From contig NZ_CP150241.1 in the NCBI RefSeq assembly GCF_037975235.1, positions 5,518,001 through 5,582,000 on the forward strand: a DNA stretch of 64,000 nt, read 5' to 3'. The translations under genes and the position numbers were made by a program. The DNA comes from Paenibacillus sp. FSL R5-0341 (GTDB lineage: Bacteria; Bacillota; Bacilli; Paenibacillales; Paenibacillaceae). The first letter of the stretch is position 1, and the number at the start of each line of letters is the position of its first letter. A model generated the notes under the pieces. It saw nothing but the letters and a program-made list of their open reading frames with translations, had not been told where the DNA came from and ran no database searches. Below, one piece after another: positions 1-7,652 of the stretch.

Positions 1-521
1 TATTGCAGAATATGATTTTTCAAACCGGCTACGCGCCAAATCTGCTCATCCTGCCAATAGTGGCCTCCCTCATCCTTGTTGTATACCCCTTTGTTGTGAG
101 GACTGTCACCATCAAGTTCATCTGCATGAATAACCGTCCCTTCATGCTGAAGCACAAATTCACGCAATATATTCGATGCGGCTTCTTCCTCGTTATCGTC
201 TACAAACAGATAGTCCGTCTTCACCGTTGTTCGTTCCAGTGCATGCAGAGAATCCAGAAATTCACGGAGCACCGCAGCGGTCTGGCGAACAGGGCTCGCG
301 ATCAGTATTCTTTCCTGTCCAGACTCAGAAAGCTTTTCCGATTGAAGGGTTTCCCGCGATTTAGCAGAACGTCTGGACGGTCGATTTTCACTCTGGCTCA
401 CATGCTGGTTCTCTTTTGTTTTCTCATTCTGCTTCTCTTTCTGATTCTCTTTTTCTTGGGAATACGGCTCTATTTGAGGTGTGGATTCTTCTTGCGATTT
501 GCGTACCTGATCTTTCTTCAA
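1..521 (-). CDS. Glycosyltransferase-like protein, partial (3' end outside window)
   Basis: An open frame on the minus strand starts at a TTG at 519-521 and runs off the window edge after 173 codons. The TTG follows a GGAGAGGGGG-type ribosome site and lies 5 nt beyond the stop of the upstream glycosyltransferase gene, so the two are probably co-transcribed. About the first 65 residues are low-complexity and very rich in E, K, Q and N. Next comes a segment beginning ERILIASPVRQ, with a later YLFVDDN, which resembles the N-terminal nucleotide-sugar-binding half of family 2-like glycosyltransferases. The catalytic acidic motif expected later in the fold lies outside the window, so donor and acceptor cannot be stated. 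The family call is by resemblance; the existence of the gene is well supported by ribosome site, frame and spacing. Confidence 0.7.
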   Translation of the reverse strand, partial: MKKDQVRKSQEESTPQIEPYSQEKENQKEKQNEKTKENQHVSQSENRPSRRSAKSRETLQSEKLSESGQERILIASPVRQTAAVLREFLDSLHALERTTVKTDYLFVDDNEEEAASNILREFVLQHEGTVIHADELDGDSPHNKGVYNKDEGGHYWQDEQIWRVAGLKNHILQ

Positions 522-526
522 CTCGC

Positions 527-1258
527 TCACTCCCCCTCTCCATTCTCGGACCATAACAACAGTCGTGGCGCTTGATCCAATATCGATTCGTACTGTTCCT
601 TCCAACCGTATCTTGCTTCAGGGTCCAGTGCTTGATAGCGATCATATTTGCGGATACGGTCTTCTTCCCGCGCCCAACCATAGTGCTTCACCCGGGGAGC
701 ATGACATCCATAGGACCAATGCTGGATCGTTATCGGAAAACGACCACAATGCTGGGGGGTTTCTTTCCATTCATAGCTCATACCCGGGTGATACCGAATT
801 AAAAATGGCCGATAATAGGCATGCGCCTGCCAAAACTCATCTTCCCGGTAATGCGTCTCACTCCACATATCAAACAATCTGAAATAGATTGCATCTTCAT
901 GTCCACTGAGCAACAGATCGCGCACAGCCCCAAATTCACGGGTCAGAATCTCATCTGCATCCAGATTTAAAATCCATTCCGGTTCAGTCGCCACTGTCTC
1001 TTCCCACTGTTGTTTTCTCAGACTTACCTCATCTGCAAAACGTGAAGCAGGATTCTCCACTAATATGAGTGGAATACCGTCCAGAAGTTCCCGGCACAGC
1101 GCGACCGTTCCGTCTGTGCTTCCGTCATCAATGATGACCGCACGATCAATCCAGGGACGGTGTGTCTCCAAAGCCTGCCTGAGATATCGATTCTCCTCAT
1201 TACGAACGATCATCGACAAGGTGATATGTGGTCTTCCATGCTCCTTTTGTTCATCCAA
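527..1258 (-). CDS. Family 2 glycosyltransferase
   Basis: A 243-residue GT-A fold glycosyltransferase. Near the N-terminus are LSMIVRNEE and VIIDDGSTDGT, the nucleotide-sugar binding signature of family 2. NLDADE around residue 98 supplies the metal-binding DXD-type motif. The protein has no signal peptide or membrane segment, so it is probably cytoplasmic or loosely membrane-associated. The chosen start is TTG at 1256-1258, preceded by GGGGGTG at good spacing; no in-frame ATG upstream fits. Its stop is followed after 5 nt by the next glycosyltransferase gene. A role in cell-surface glycan or glycoprotein glycosylation is an inference; substrates are unknown. Confidence 0.85.
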   Translation of the reverse strand: MDEQKEHGRPHITLSMIVRNEENRYLRQALETHRPWIDRAVIIDDGSTDGTVALCRELLDGIPLILVENPASRFADEVSLRKQQWEETVATEPEWILNLDADEILTREFGAVRDLLLSGHEDAIYFRLFDMWSETHYREDEFWQAHAYYRPFLIRYHPGMSYEWKETPQHCGRFPITIQHWSYGCHAPRVKHYGWAREEDRIRKYDRYQALDPEARYGWKEQYESILDQAPRLLLWSENGEGE

Positions 1259-1411
1259 AGCTTCACCCCCATGCTCAAGCTTCTACCTATTAAAATCATC
1301 GAACATCGATGCCTGGACAAATCACAACCCTCTATTTCCAATCTATGCAGAGCTAGAATGCGGATATGCAGGCCAAGAAAACCTTTCATGAGATTAATCC
1401 GGATGAACGAC

Positions 1412-1441
1412 AAAAAAAGCACCCGCCTGCGCGGATGCTTT
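1412..1441 (-). terminator. Rho-independent terminator of xylB
   Basis: On the minus strand AGCATCCGC and GCGGGTGCT pair around a short loop and are followed by a run of seven T. It lies 38-67 nt past the xylB stop, so it ends the xylB transcript before the glycosyltransferase genes. Confidence 0.9.
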
Positions 1442-1478
1442 AATGTACTAACAAGATTAATGTAGTGAAATAAATGAA

Positions 1479-2972
1479 TTAACGGTACGCAGCCAGACGA
1501 TCATTCAGACTACGTGTCTGTCCGTAGACTTCCTGGTAGAGTGCGAACAGGCCATCATACACCGCAACCGTTTCCGGGTTCGGCTCATAGGATTTCGCTG
1601 GACGAATAAACGCCGTTGCACATTCCTGCAAGGACGGGAACCAGCCACAGCCATAAGCGGCGAGCATCGCTGCACCCATCGCAGGACCCTGTTCGCTCTC
1701 CAGCTTCACAATTGTCGCGTTGAAGACGTCCGCCTGCATTTGCAACCAGGCTTCATTTTTGGCACCACCACCAATGGAGATGACTTCATTCACGGTTTTA
1801 CCTGCACCACGCAGAATATCAATCGACTCCCGCAGCGAGAACGTAATGCCTTCCATCACCGCGCGTCCAAAGTGCTCCAGCTTGTGCCCCGCATCCATAC
1901 CAATGAAGCTACCCCGAATATTCGCATCCGGGTGAGGTGTACGCTCCCCAACGATATAAGGTGTGAACAACAATCCATTGCTGCCCGCCGGCACCTGATC
2001 AATGCCCTGTAAGAGCACATCAAATGATTTGTCCGCTGCAAATGTATCCTTGAACCAGGACAGGCTGTATCCTGCGGCAAGCGTTACCCCCATAATATAG
2101 AAGGCATCTTTCTCCCCGTGGTTAAAAAAGTGAACTTTCCCTTCGAAATCGAGATCTTTACGCTCTTCGTAGGAAAGCACAACCCCGGACGTGCCGATGC
2201 TGCACATCGTTTGTCCTTCACTCAGAATGCCTGCGCCAATCGCACCACACGCATTGTCCGCACCGCCTGCATATACTTTCGTCGCAGCCGCCAGACCCGT
2301 TTGATCTGCAATCTCAGGCAACAATGTGCCGACTTCTTCAAACGATTCCACGAGACGTGGACAAAGGGAGATTGGCAGTTCGAATGCTTCTGCAATCTCA
2401 TTGCTCCACTGCTTGCCTGCAACGTCCAGCAGCAAGGTACCCGCTGCATCGGAATAATCCATGGCGTAATCCCCTGTCAGGCAATAACGTACATAGTCTT
2501 TTGGCAACAGGAACAACGATGCTTGCTGTAACAATTCAGGCTCGTTCTCCTGAACCCATAGAATTTTAGGTAAAGTAAAGCCTTCCAGGGCACGGTTCCG
2601 CGCAATGCTTAACAGCTTGCCATCCAGCACTTTTTCAATGCGACGGCACTGAGCCGTTGTGCGTGTATCGTTCCACAGGATTGCATTACGCAGCGGTTTA
2701 CCTTCGGCATCCACCAAGACCAGTCCGTGCATCTGGCCGGAGAAGCTCAGCCCTTCGATTTCCGAAGGCTGCACGCCAGACACTTCCAGCAATTTGCGCA
2801 GGGAGACAATCGTCTGCTCTACCCAATCTTCTGGATTTTGTTCGCTGTATCCAGCCTTGGGCTGGTACAACGGGTATGCCTCGGATGCTTCAAATGCCAC
2901 TTTTCCTTCACGATTGACCAGTACGGTTTTGACTGCACTGGTTCCTAGATCGACGCCAATTACGTAACTCAT
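1479..2972 (-). CDS. xylB: Xylulokinase
   Basis: A 497-residue FGGY-family kinase that phosphorylates D-xylulose to xylulose 5-phosphate for the pentose phosphate pathway. The N-terminal half opens with GVDLGTSAVK (residues 6-15), the phosphate-binding loop, and has SGQMHGLVL around residues 78-86, typical of xylulokinases. The likely catalytic base is D239 in GGADNACGA. Length is normal for the family. The ATG follows GAGGAG at good spacing. It is downstream of xylA on the same strand, but a terminator, a 25-bp palindrome and a dispersed hairpin repeat lie between them, so xylB may be expressed partly from its own promoter rather than as a simple xylAB operon. Confidence 0.96.
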   Translation of the reverse strand: MSYVIGVDLGTSAVKTVLVNREGKVAFEASEAYPLYQPKAGYSEQNPEDWVEQTIVSLRKLLEVSGVQPSEIEGLSFSGQMHGLVLVDAEGKPLRNAILWNDTRTTAQCRRIEKVLDGKLLSIARNRALEGFTLPKILWVQENEPELLQQASLFLLPKDYVRYCLTGDYAMDYSDAAGTLLLDVAGKQWSNEIAEAFELPISLCPRLVESFEEVGTLLPEIADQTGLAAATKVYAGGADNACGAIGAGILSEGQTMCSIGTSGVVLSYEERKDLDFEGKVHFFNHGEKDAFYIMGVTLAAGYSLSWFKDTFAADKSFDVLLQGIDQVPAGSNGLLFTPYIVGERTPHPDANIRGSFIGMDAGHKLEHFGRAVMEGITFSLRESIDILRGAGKTVNEVISIGGGAKNEAWLQMQADVFNATIVKLESEQGPAMGAAMLAAYGCGWFPSLQECATAFIRPAKSYEPNPETVAVYDGLFALYQEVYGQTRSLNDRLAAYR

Positions 2973-3034
2973 AGGTTAACTCCTCTCGTTTATCACAGGT
3001 TATATCCACGAAAGATCCAAGTACGCATGAAAGT

Positions 3035-3162
3035 CACTCCGTAATCAGAAAACCCTTGGATCGCCGTTATCCCCAGATTTCCTTTATACCCTTTAGCAAG
3101 GGTGAAATCCGGGGATAAATGCGACCGCTCCGCTTCCTCGGGTCCTTTCTGCTCACTCCGTT
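3035..3162 (+). repeat. Dispersed near-palindromic element, copy 1
   Basis: About 128 bp sharing a layout and much sequence with 18679-18807 and 46001-46129. The inner stem pairs TTATCCCCAGATTT with AAATCCGGGGATAA, and the tip pairs ACCCTT with AAGGGT. Outer segments CAGAAAACCC and GGGTCCTTTCTG also pair imperfectly. The copy begins 63 nt upstream of the xylB start codon. It holds no convincing gene: a 63-codon frame crossing it is an artefact of the repeat. Function is unknown; see findings. Confidence 0.85.
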
Positions 3163-3194
3163 TTGCATGCATGATCCTGGACACACATGGATAT

Positions 3195-3219
3195 GAAACG
3201 AGTAAAACGTACTCGTTTC
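3195..3219. promoter_or_regulatory. Perfect 10-bp inverted repeat upstream of xylB
   Basis: GAAACGAGTA, a 5-nt spacer and TACTCGTTTC form a perfect inverted repeat. No T-run follows on either strand, so it does not look like a terminator, and it differs from the xyl operator near xylA. It sits between the xylA terminator and repeat copy 1. A regulator-binding site controlling xylB is possible but unproven. The rest of the 2973-3488 gap shows nothing else recognisable. Confidence 0.5.
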
Positions 3220-3319
3220 TGTAGCGAAAAATCGTGCCAACGACGTCTATCCGTCATTGATATATAGATGAAACTTTGATACGCCTGTAGGTCACTTGTG
3301 CATGATTGGCTCAGGTATC

Positions 3320-3363
3320 AAAAAAACCGTCCCCATCTTCCCAAGGGAAAGTCGGGGACGGTC
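3320..3363 (-). terminator. Rho-independent terminator of xylA
   Basis: Minus-strand CCGTCCCC with an extended arm pairs with GGGGACGG and is followed by six or more T. It lies 126 nt past the xylA stop and separates xylA from xylB. Confidence 0.9.
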
Positions 3364-3488
3364 CGAATGTCATGCTTGTTCAGGCGTTCCGTGGTACAAG
3401 CTTGTGCAAGGCAGTAAGGTTACTAATGACTAACCACATATGAGTAACCATCGATGGTCGGCGTGCACCAACCCTGCCTAATCCGCTA

Positions 3489-4805
3489 CTAGTCAGCCAG
3501 GATGTACTGGTTGAGTTGTGCTCTCAGCAATTCCTGACGTCCGGATTGGTTTTTGCGTGGGTTTTCGTTGTTCAACGCGTACTCAGCAAGGGATGCCAGT
3601 GTTGCTTTGCCTGCAACTACATCTGCGCCAATACCTTCGCTGAAGCTGCTGTAACGTTTTTCGATGAAGTCATCGAATACGCGATCTTCAATCAACTTCG
3701 CTGCTACTTTCAAACCTTTCGCATACGTATCCATACCTGCGATGTGTGCCAGGAACAGATCGTCTGCTTCGAAGGAACCACGACGTACTTTCGCGTCAAA
3801 GTTCACACCGCCACGGCCGATACCGCCGTTTTTCAATACTTCATACATCGTCAATGTAGCATCGTACATATCAACCGGGAACTCATCCGTATCCCAACCG
3901 ATCAGCATATCACCTTGGTTCGCATCGAGGGAACCGAGCATGCCGTTTGTACGAGCAACGCGGATTTCGTGATCAAATGTATGACCAGCCAATGTAGCAT
4001 GGTTCGCTTCCAGGTTGAGTTTGAAGTGTTTGTCCAAACCGTATTTTTGCAAGAAAGCAATGGAAGTTGCTGCATCATAATCATATTGGTGTTTCGTTGG
4101 CTCTTTTGGTTTAGGCTCGATCAGGAATTGTGCATCAAAGCCAATTTCCTTCGCGTAGTCTACAGCCATATGGAACATGCGAGCAATGTTGTCTTGCTCC
4201 AGTTGCATGTCTGTGTTCAACAATGTGTCGTAACCTTCACGACCGCCCCAGAATACATAGTTTTCAGCGCCCAGACGTTTACCGACTTCCAGACCTTTCT
4301 TGATTTGTGCTGCAGCGTGAGCGTACACGTCTGCGTTACAAGTGGAAGCTGCACCGAACATGAAGCGTGGGTTCGAGAACATGTTTGCTGTGTTCCAGAG
4401 CAGTTTTTTGCCGCTGGATTTCATGTGGTCTTCAATCAGACCAACGATAGTATCAATGTTGCTGTAGAATTCACGCAGGTTGTTGCCTTCTGGTGCGATG
4501 TCCACATCGTGGAAACAGAAGTATGGAAGATTCATTTTTTCCAAAAATTCAAATGCCGCTTCCACGCGAACTTTCGCAAGGTCCAGACCTGAATATTTAT
4601 CCCACGAACGAACAGCTGTCTCCGCACCAAACGGGTCACTGCCGCCTGCAGTTAATGTATGCCAGTAAGCCATACCGAAACGGAAATGTTCTTCCATCGA
4701 TTTGCCGGCTACCACTTCTTCCGGATTATAATGTTTAAAAGCAAATGGATTCTTGGAATCTTTACCTTCGAATGTAATTTTATTAACGGATTCAAAATAG
4801 GCCAT
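3489..4805 (-). CDS. xylA: Xylose isomerase
   Basis: A 438-residue class II xylose isomerase converting D-xylose to D-xylulose in the cytoplasm. H99 in FCFHDVD is the expected catalytic histidine. Metal ligands are visible: E230 and K232/K234 in EPKPKEP, E266 and H269 in LEANHA, D294, and D305/D307 in GWDTDEFP. WGGREGYD (186-193) is another family signature. Length matches the class II enzymes. The ATG follows GAGGAGG. Upstream are a sigma-A-like promoter, a cre site and a XylR-type palindrome, and xylR is divergently transcribed from the other side. Xylose-inducible expression under glucose repression is therefore expected. Confidence 0.98.
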   Translation of the reverse strand: MAYFESVNKITFEGKDSKNPFAFKHYNPEEVVAGKSMEEHFRFGMAYWHTLTAGGSDPFGAETAVRSWDKYSGLDLAKVRVEAAFEFLEKMNLPYFCFHDVDIAPEGNNLREFYSNIDTIVGLIEDHMKSSGKKLLWNTANMFSNPRFMFGAASTCNADVYAHAAAQIKKGLEVGKRLGAENYVFWGGREGYDTLLNTDMQLEQDNIARMFHMAVDYAKEIGFDAQFLIEPKPKEPTKHQYDYDAATSIAFLQKYGLDKHFKLNLEANHATLAGHTFDHEIRVARTNGMLGSLDANQGDMLIGWDTDEFPVDMYDATLTMYEVLKNGGIGRGGVNFDAKVRRGSFEADDLFLAHIAGMDTYAKGLKVAAKLIEDRVFDDFIEKRYSSFSEGIGADVVAGKATLASLAEYALNNENPRKNQSGRQELLRAQLNQYILAD

Positions 4806-4833
4806 GTGTAAAATGCCTCCTCAATAGTTTTAA

Positions 4834-4848
4834 AGAAATCGTTTACAC
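4834..4848 (-). promoter_or_regulatory. Catabolite-response element (cre) for xylA
   Basis: The minus-strand sequence GTGTAAACGATTTCT matches the Bacillus cre consensus WTGNAANCGNWNNCW at all positions but the first. It lies between the xylA -10 element and the ribosome site, where CcpA would block transcription as a roadblock. CcpA control is inferred. Confidence 0.7.
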
Positions 4849-4852
4849 CGTT

Positions 4853-4881
4853 ATCCTATCACATCGATAATACTTTGTCTA
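4853..4881 (-). promoter_or_regulatory. xylA promoter
   Basis: Minus strand: TAGACA (4876-4881), 17-nt spacer, TAGGAT (4853-4858). The spacing is ideal for sigma-A. The -35 element overlaps the left arm of the palindrome at 4871-4897, as expected for repression. Confidence 0.65.
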
Positions 4882-4897
4882 TTGGTTAAACAAAGTA
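4871..4897. promoter_or_regulatory. Probable XylR operator
   Basis: TACTTTGT and ACAAAGTA form a perfect 8-bp inverted repeat around an 11-nt centre. Bacillus xyl operators likewise pair TTTGT with ACAAA arms. It lies between divergent xylA and xylR, overlapping the xylA -35. Binding by the product of the adjacent ROK gene is inferred. Confidence 0.75.
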
Positions 4898-4931
4898 AAA
4901 ATAAAAATGTTTTTTGCCTGTTTGTTTACGC

Positions 4932-4937
4932 TATAAT
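4932..4937 (+). promoter_or_regulatory. xylR -10 element
   Basis: A consensus TATAAT 69 nt before the xylR start codon. The -35 region at proper spacing is T-rich and weak, suggesting a low-level promoter. Confidence 0.5.
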
Positions 4938-5005
4938 AGTCGAATAACTTGTTTCGGATGTGGGTCAGAACCCTTTTATCAGAAGAATAGGAGTGCCTTA
5001 ACCAT

Positions 5006-6172
5006 ATGAAAATTACCGGAGACCAGATGCTGGTCAAAAAAATAAATAAGTCGATCGTGCTGGACACGATCCGGCGTCATGCCCCTCTTTCACGCGCACG
5101 CGTGTCTGAACTAACAGGACTTAACAAAGCAACAGTTTCCAACCTTGTAGCCGATCTGATTCACGATGAACTCTTGAAGGAGATTGGCCCTGGAGAATCC
5201 AGTGGCGGACGCAAACCACTCATGTTACTGTTTCGAGGGACATCGGGATATGCTGTTGGACTGGAACTTAGTGTGACCCACTTGAAAGGTGTACTGACGG
5301 ATCTGGAAGGTCACGTCATCACAGAGTATGCAGTAATCTTGGAACATCATGATGTGTCCTCTGTACTGGAGCAATTGAAATTGGCGGCACAGCAACTCAT
5401 TGAAGCAGCTCCTCCTTCCCCTCATGGTGTCATCGGCATTGGCATCGGAGTGCCCGGCATGGTTGATGAGGCAGGAACGGTCCTGTTTGCACCCAACCTG
5501 GGGTGGGAGAAGGTAGCTCTGCGCTCCATGCTTGAAGAAGAATTTGAACTACCTGTAACCATCGATAATGAAGCCAATGCTGGCGCCCATGGAGAGTTGA
5601 ATTTTGGAGCAGGTATCGGTGTTCGTCATATGATCTATATCAGTGCAGGCATGGGAATTGGTTCAGGCATCATGGTGGATGGTGAATTATACAAAGGAGC
5701 GTGGGGCTATGCTGGGGAAACCGGCCATATGTCCATTGAAGCGGAAGGTCTGCCCTGCTCCTGCGGTAATCGTGGATGCTGGGAGTTATATGCATCGGAA
5801 AAAGCCTACGAGCATCCGGATCATCAGCTGAGATTACCTGCTCATACTACCCGAGAGCTTATTCATTATGCGGAGCAAGGCGACGAGGCTGTTCAGGCAT
5901 TATACGATACGATCGGGCGCAAACTGGGGATTGGTATTACCAACATCGTCAATAGTTTCAATCCGGAACGCATTATCATTGGTGGCCCGCTCTCGGAAGC
6001 AGGACCATGGATTGAAACAGCGCTCAAACAAGTTGTAGAAGAACGGACATTGCCATATCATCGCCGCAGTTTGCAGATTGAGTGGGCAGCTCTGGGCAGC
6101 CGTTCCACCCGTGCTGGTGCCGCTTACTCTGCGATTTCCCAGTTTCTAGGAAGAATAAGGGTTTCCGTCTAA
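5006..6172 (+). CDS. xylR: ROK-family transcriptional regulator, xylose repressor
   Basis: A 388-residue ROK repressor. A winged helix-turn-helix occupies roughly residues 18-60, with LSRARVSELTGLNKATVSNL as the HTH. The sugar-kinase-like domain follows, with GVPGMVD near 148-154 and the ROK zinc site: H241 in GETGHM and the cysteines of CSCGNRGC (251-258). By family, XylR represses xyl genes until xylose binds. Start ATG at 5006 has GGAG about 12 nt upstream. It is divergent from xylA across the probable operator, which supports the assignment. The C-terminus ends cleanly at 388 residues, a usual length. Confidence 0.93.
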   Translation: MKITGDQMLVKKINKSIVLDTIRRHAPLSRARVSELTGLNKATVSNLVADLIHDELLKEIGPGESSGGRKPLMLLFRGTSGYAVGLELSVTHLKGVLTDLEGHVITEYAVILEHHDVSSVLEQLKLAAQQLIEAAPPSPHGVIGIGIGVPGMVDEAGTVLFAPNLGWEKVALRSMLEEEFELPVTIDNEANAGAHGELNFGAGIGVRHMIYISAGMGIGSGIMVDGELYKGAWGYAGETGHMSIEAEGLPCSCGNRGCWELYASEKAYEHPDHQLRLPAHTTRELIHYAEQGDEAVQALYDTIGRKLGIGITNIVNSFNPERIIIGGPLSEAGPWIETALKQVVEERTLPYHRRSLQIEWAALGSRSTRAGAAYSAISQFLGRIRVSV

Positions 6173-6307
6173 TAACAGATGAAAATTGACATCATTTCGC
6201 CCCATTTCCTCCCTTTTTGTTAAAGAAATCCAGATGTATAATGGGGTTATGTGATTTTTGTCATGGCTATGTGAATGCAGCTGTGTTAATTCCGATAACG
6301 AAACGGA

Positions 6308-6517
6308 GTGAAGAAAAGCGTGACCTACGTGGATACTTCAGATATCTCGGCGCAAATGTTTGTCACCGTACTCCTGTTCCTGATTGTGCTTGCGCCCCTG
6401 TTCAGCCTTGGCATACTCCGATTGTTTCAGAGCAAAAAGAAGGCTGGTTTCATGTACATGCTGTCAGGATTGCTGGTGTATGTTGTATTTCAGACTTTCA
6501 TGAGTATTTTTTTCTAG
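6308..6517 (+). CDS. Small two-helix membrane protein, unknown function
   Basis: A predicted 65- to 69-residue protein with two hydrophobic segments (about residues 17-37 and 47-69) separated by a basic QSKKKAG loop. The first possible start is GTG at 6308; the GTG at 6320 has GGAG at 6305-6308 with an 11-nt gap and is the better start. A TATAAT lies at 6236-6241. No family is recognised. It is followed by a large hairpin terminator, which supports a discrete small transcription unit. Confidence 0.6.
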   Translation: MKKSVTYVDTSDISAQMFVTVLLFLIVLAPLFSLGILRLFQSKKKAGFMYMLSGLLVYVVFQTFMSIFF

Positions 6518-6540
6518 ATAAAATAGTTTAATTAAACGCA

Positions 6541-6612
6541 AAATCCCCTTTCGCAGTAATTCCTGGAGTTCATGTTACCATGTGCTCCACATTACAGCGG
6601 TAAGGGGATTTT
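6541..6612. terminator. Large bidirectional hairpin terminator
   Basis: AAATCCCCTT pairs with AAGGGGATTT, and the inner arms continue with CGCAGTAAT against ATTACAGCG and TGGAG against CTCCA. The result is an unusually long imperfect stem. A- and T-runs at both ends allow termination of the small membrane protein gene and of the convergent binding-protein gene. Confidence 0.75.
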
Positions 6613-6635
6613 TCACATTACCTGTGTTAAAATCA

Positions 6636-7652
6636 CTACTTTTTAGATTTCTCCAGAGCGCGTTCTTCCATCATGTCAACAATATCCTGAATCTGACCCA
6701 TGACGGAAATTGGATCGGAAAAGTAAAATTTATAACCATCAATTTCGTATAACTCATTGTTTTTGACTGCGTCTAACGTTCCCCACACCGGATCACTCGT
6801 ATAGTCAAACGATTCCACTTTGGCATTCACGGCCATAAATATGTAATCACCAGCATATGATCCGGCGAGCTCATTGGAGATCGTAGCCCAGCCCACTTTC
6901 GGATCAATGCTACGTTCCACGTTCTCATTCATAGGCAAGTCCAATTCACCATGGATCGTTCTGCCTGTATGCGCATTACCATAAAGCGTGATGTCTTTGC
7001 TCAAGCCTCCGTCAAACACAGTAACGGTTTCTCCCTCTTTGATTATACTGCTTAAACTCTCCTTGGCCGAAGTCACCTTTTGTTCAAAATCGGTAAGCCA
7101 TGCCGATGCTTCAGCCTCTTTCCCCAATATAACGCCAAGCTCTTTAACCTGATCACGAACGGGGGCCGAGTTGTCCAGAAAGACGGTTGGGGCAATTTTG
7201 GAATAAGCATCGTAACTTTTGGCATTGCCTGTAACGATTAGGTCAGGGTTCAGTCCAGTTATTGCTTCAAGATTGTCCGAAATATCCTCGATACCGGAAA
7301 CCTTGCCCTCCAGATAAGGGTTTTGCATAAATACGCCGTTACTTCCTACGGGTTTTACATTCAAGGCCAGAATATGACCCAAAAAGAAATCCGTTACGAC
7401 ACGCTGCGGATTAGCTGGCACTTCGACCTCACCCATGGATGTGTTCACTATACGTGTTGTCGCTTGCACATTTTCATTTGTATTATTTTCGCTTGAACTG
7501 TTTACTTGGAAAGCTGGTGCTTTCGATTGAGCTGTACTTCCATCTCCTGCTGCAGCCCCTGTATTCCCTGAAGAACCGCCACTACATGCACTCAAAAGCA
7601 ACCCAAAAGCCATCAGCAAAGCCATTGGGACTCTCTTTATATTTCTTAACAT
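6636..7652 (-). CDS. Iron-siderophore ABC transporter binding lipoprotein (internal start)
   Basis: The ATG at 7650-7652 is preceded by GGAGGG at 9 nt, giving a separate 338-residue product in the same frame as the AraC gene. It begins MLRNIKRVPMALLMAFGLLL with lipobox LLSAC, so the mature protein is a lipid-anchored extracellular receptor. The fold is class III (FecB/FeuA): TRIVNTSMGEVEVPANPQRVV, LNPDLIV and the C-terminal ISVMGQIQDIV helix are typical. A Fur box lies just upstream of this start. No permease or ATPase genes are adjacent, so it would feed a transporter encoded elsewhere. Ligand is unknown. Confidence 0.85.
   Translation of the reverse strand: MLRNIKRVPMALLMAFGLLLSACSGGSSGNTGAAAGDGSTAQSKAPAFQVNSSSENNTNENVQATTRIVNTSMGEVEVPANPQRVVTDFFLGHILALNVKPVGSNGVFMQNPYLEGKVSGIEDISDNLEAITGLNPDLIVTGNAKSYDAYSKIAPTVFLDNSAPVRDQVKELGVILGKEAEASAWLTDFEQKVTSAKESLSSIIKEGETVTVFDGGLSKDITLYGNAHTGRTIHGELDLPMNENVERSIDPKVGWATISNELAGSYAGDYIFMAVNAKVESFDYTSDPVWGTLDAVKNNELYEIDGYKFYFSDPISVMGQIQDIVDMMEERALEKSKK

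Noticed and set aside
2993..3184. A 63-codon minus-strand frame upstream of xylB
   Set aside because: It is made almost entirely of the dispersed palindromic element and has no recognisable protein features.
3516..4592. A 358-codon plus-strand frame opposite xylA
   Set aside because: It is antisense to a clearly functional xylose isomerase, has a cysteine- and histidine-heavy composition typical of mirror frames, and no ribosome site.
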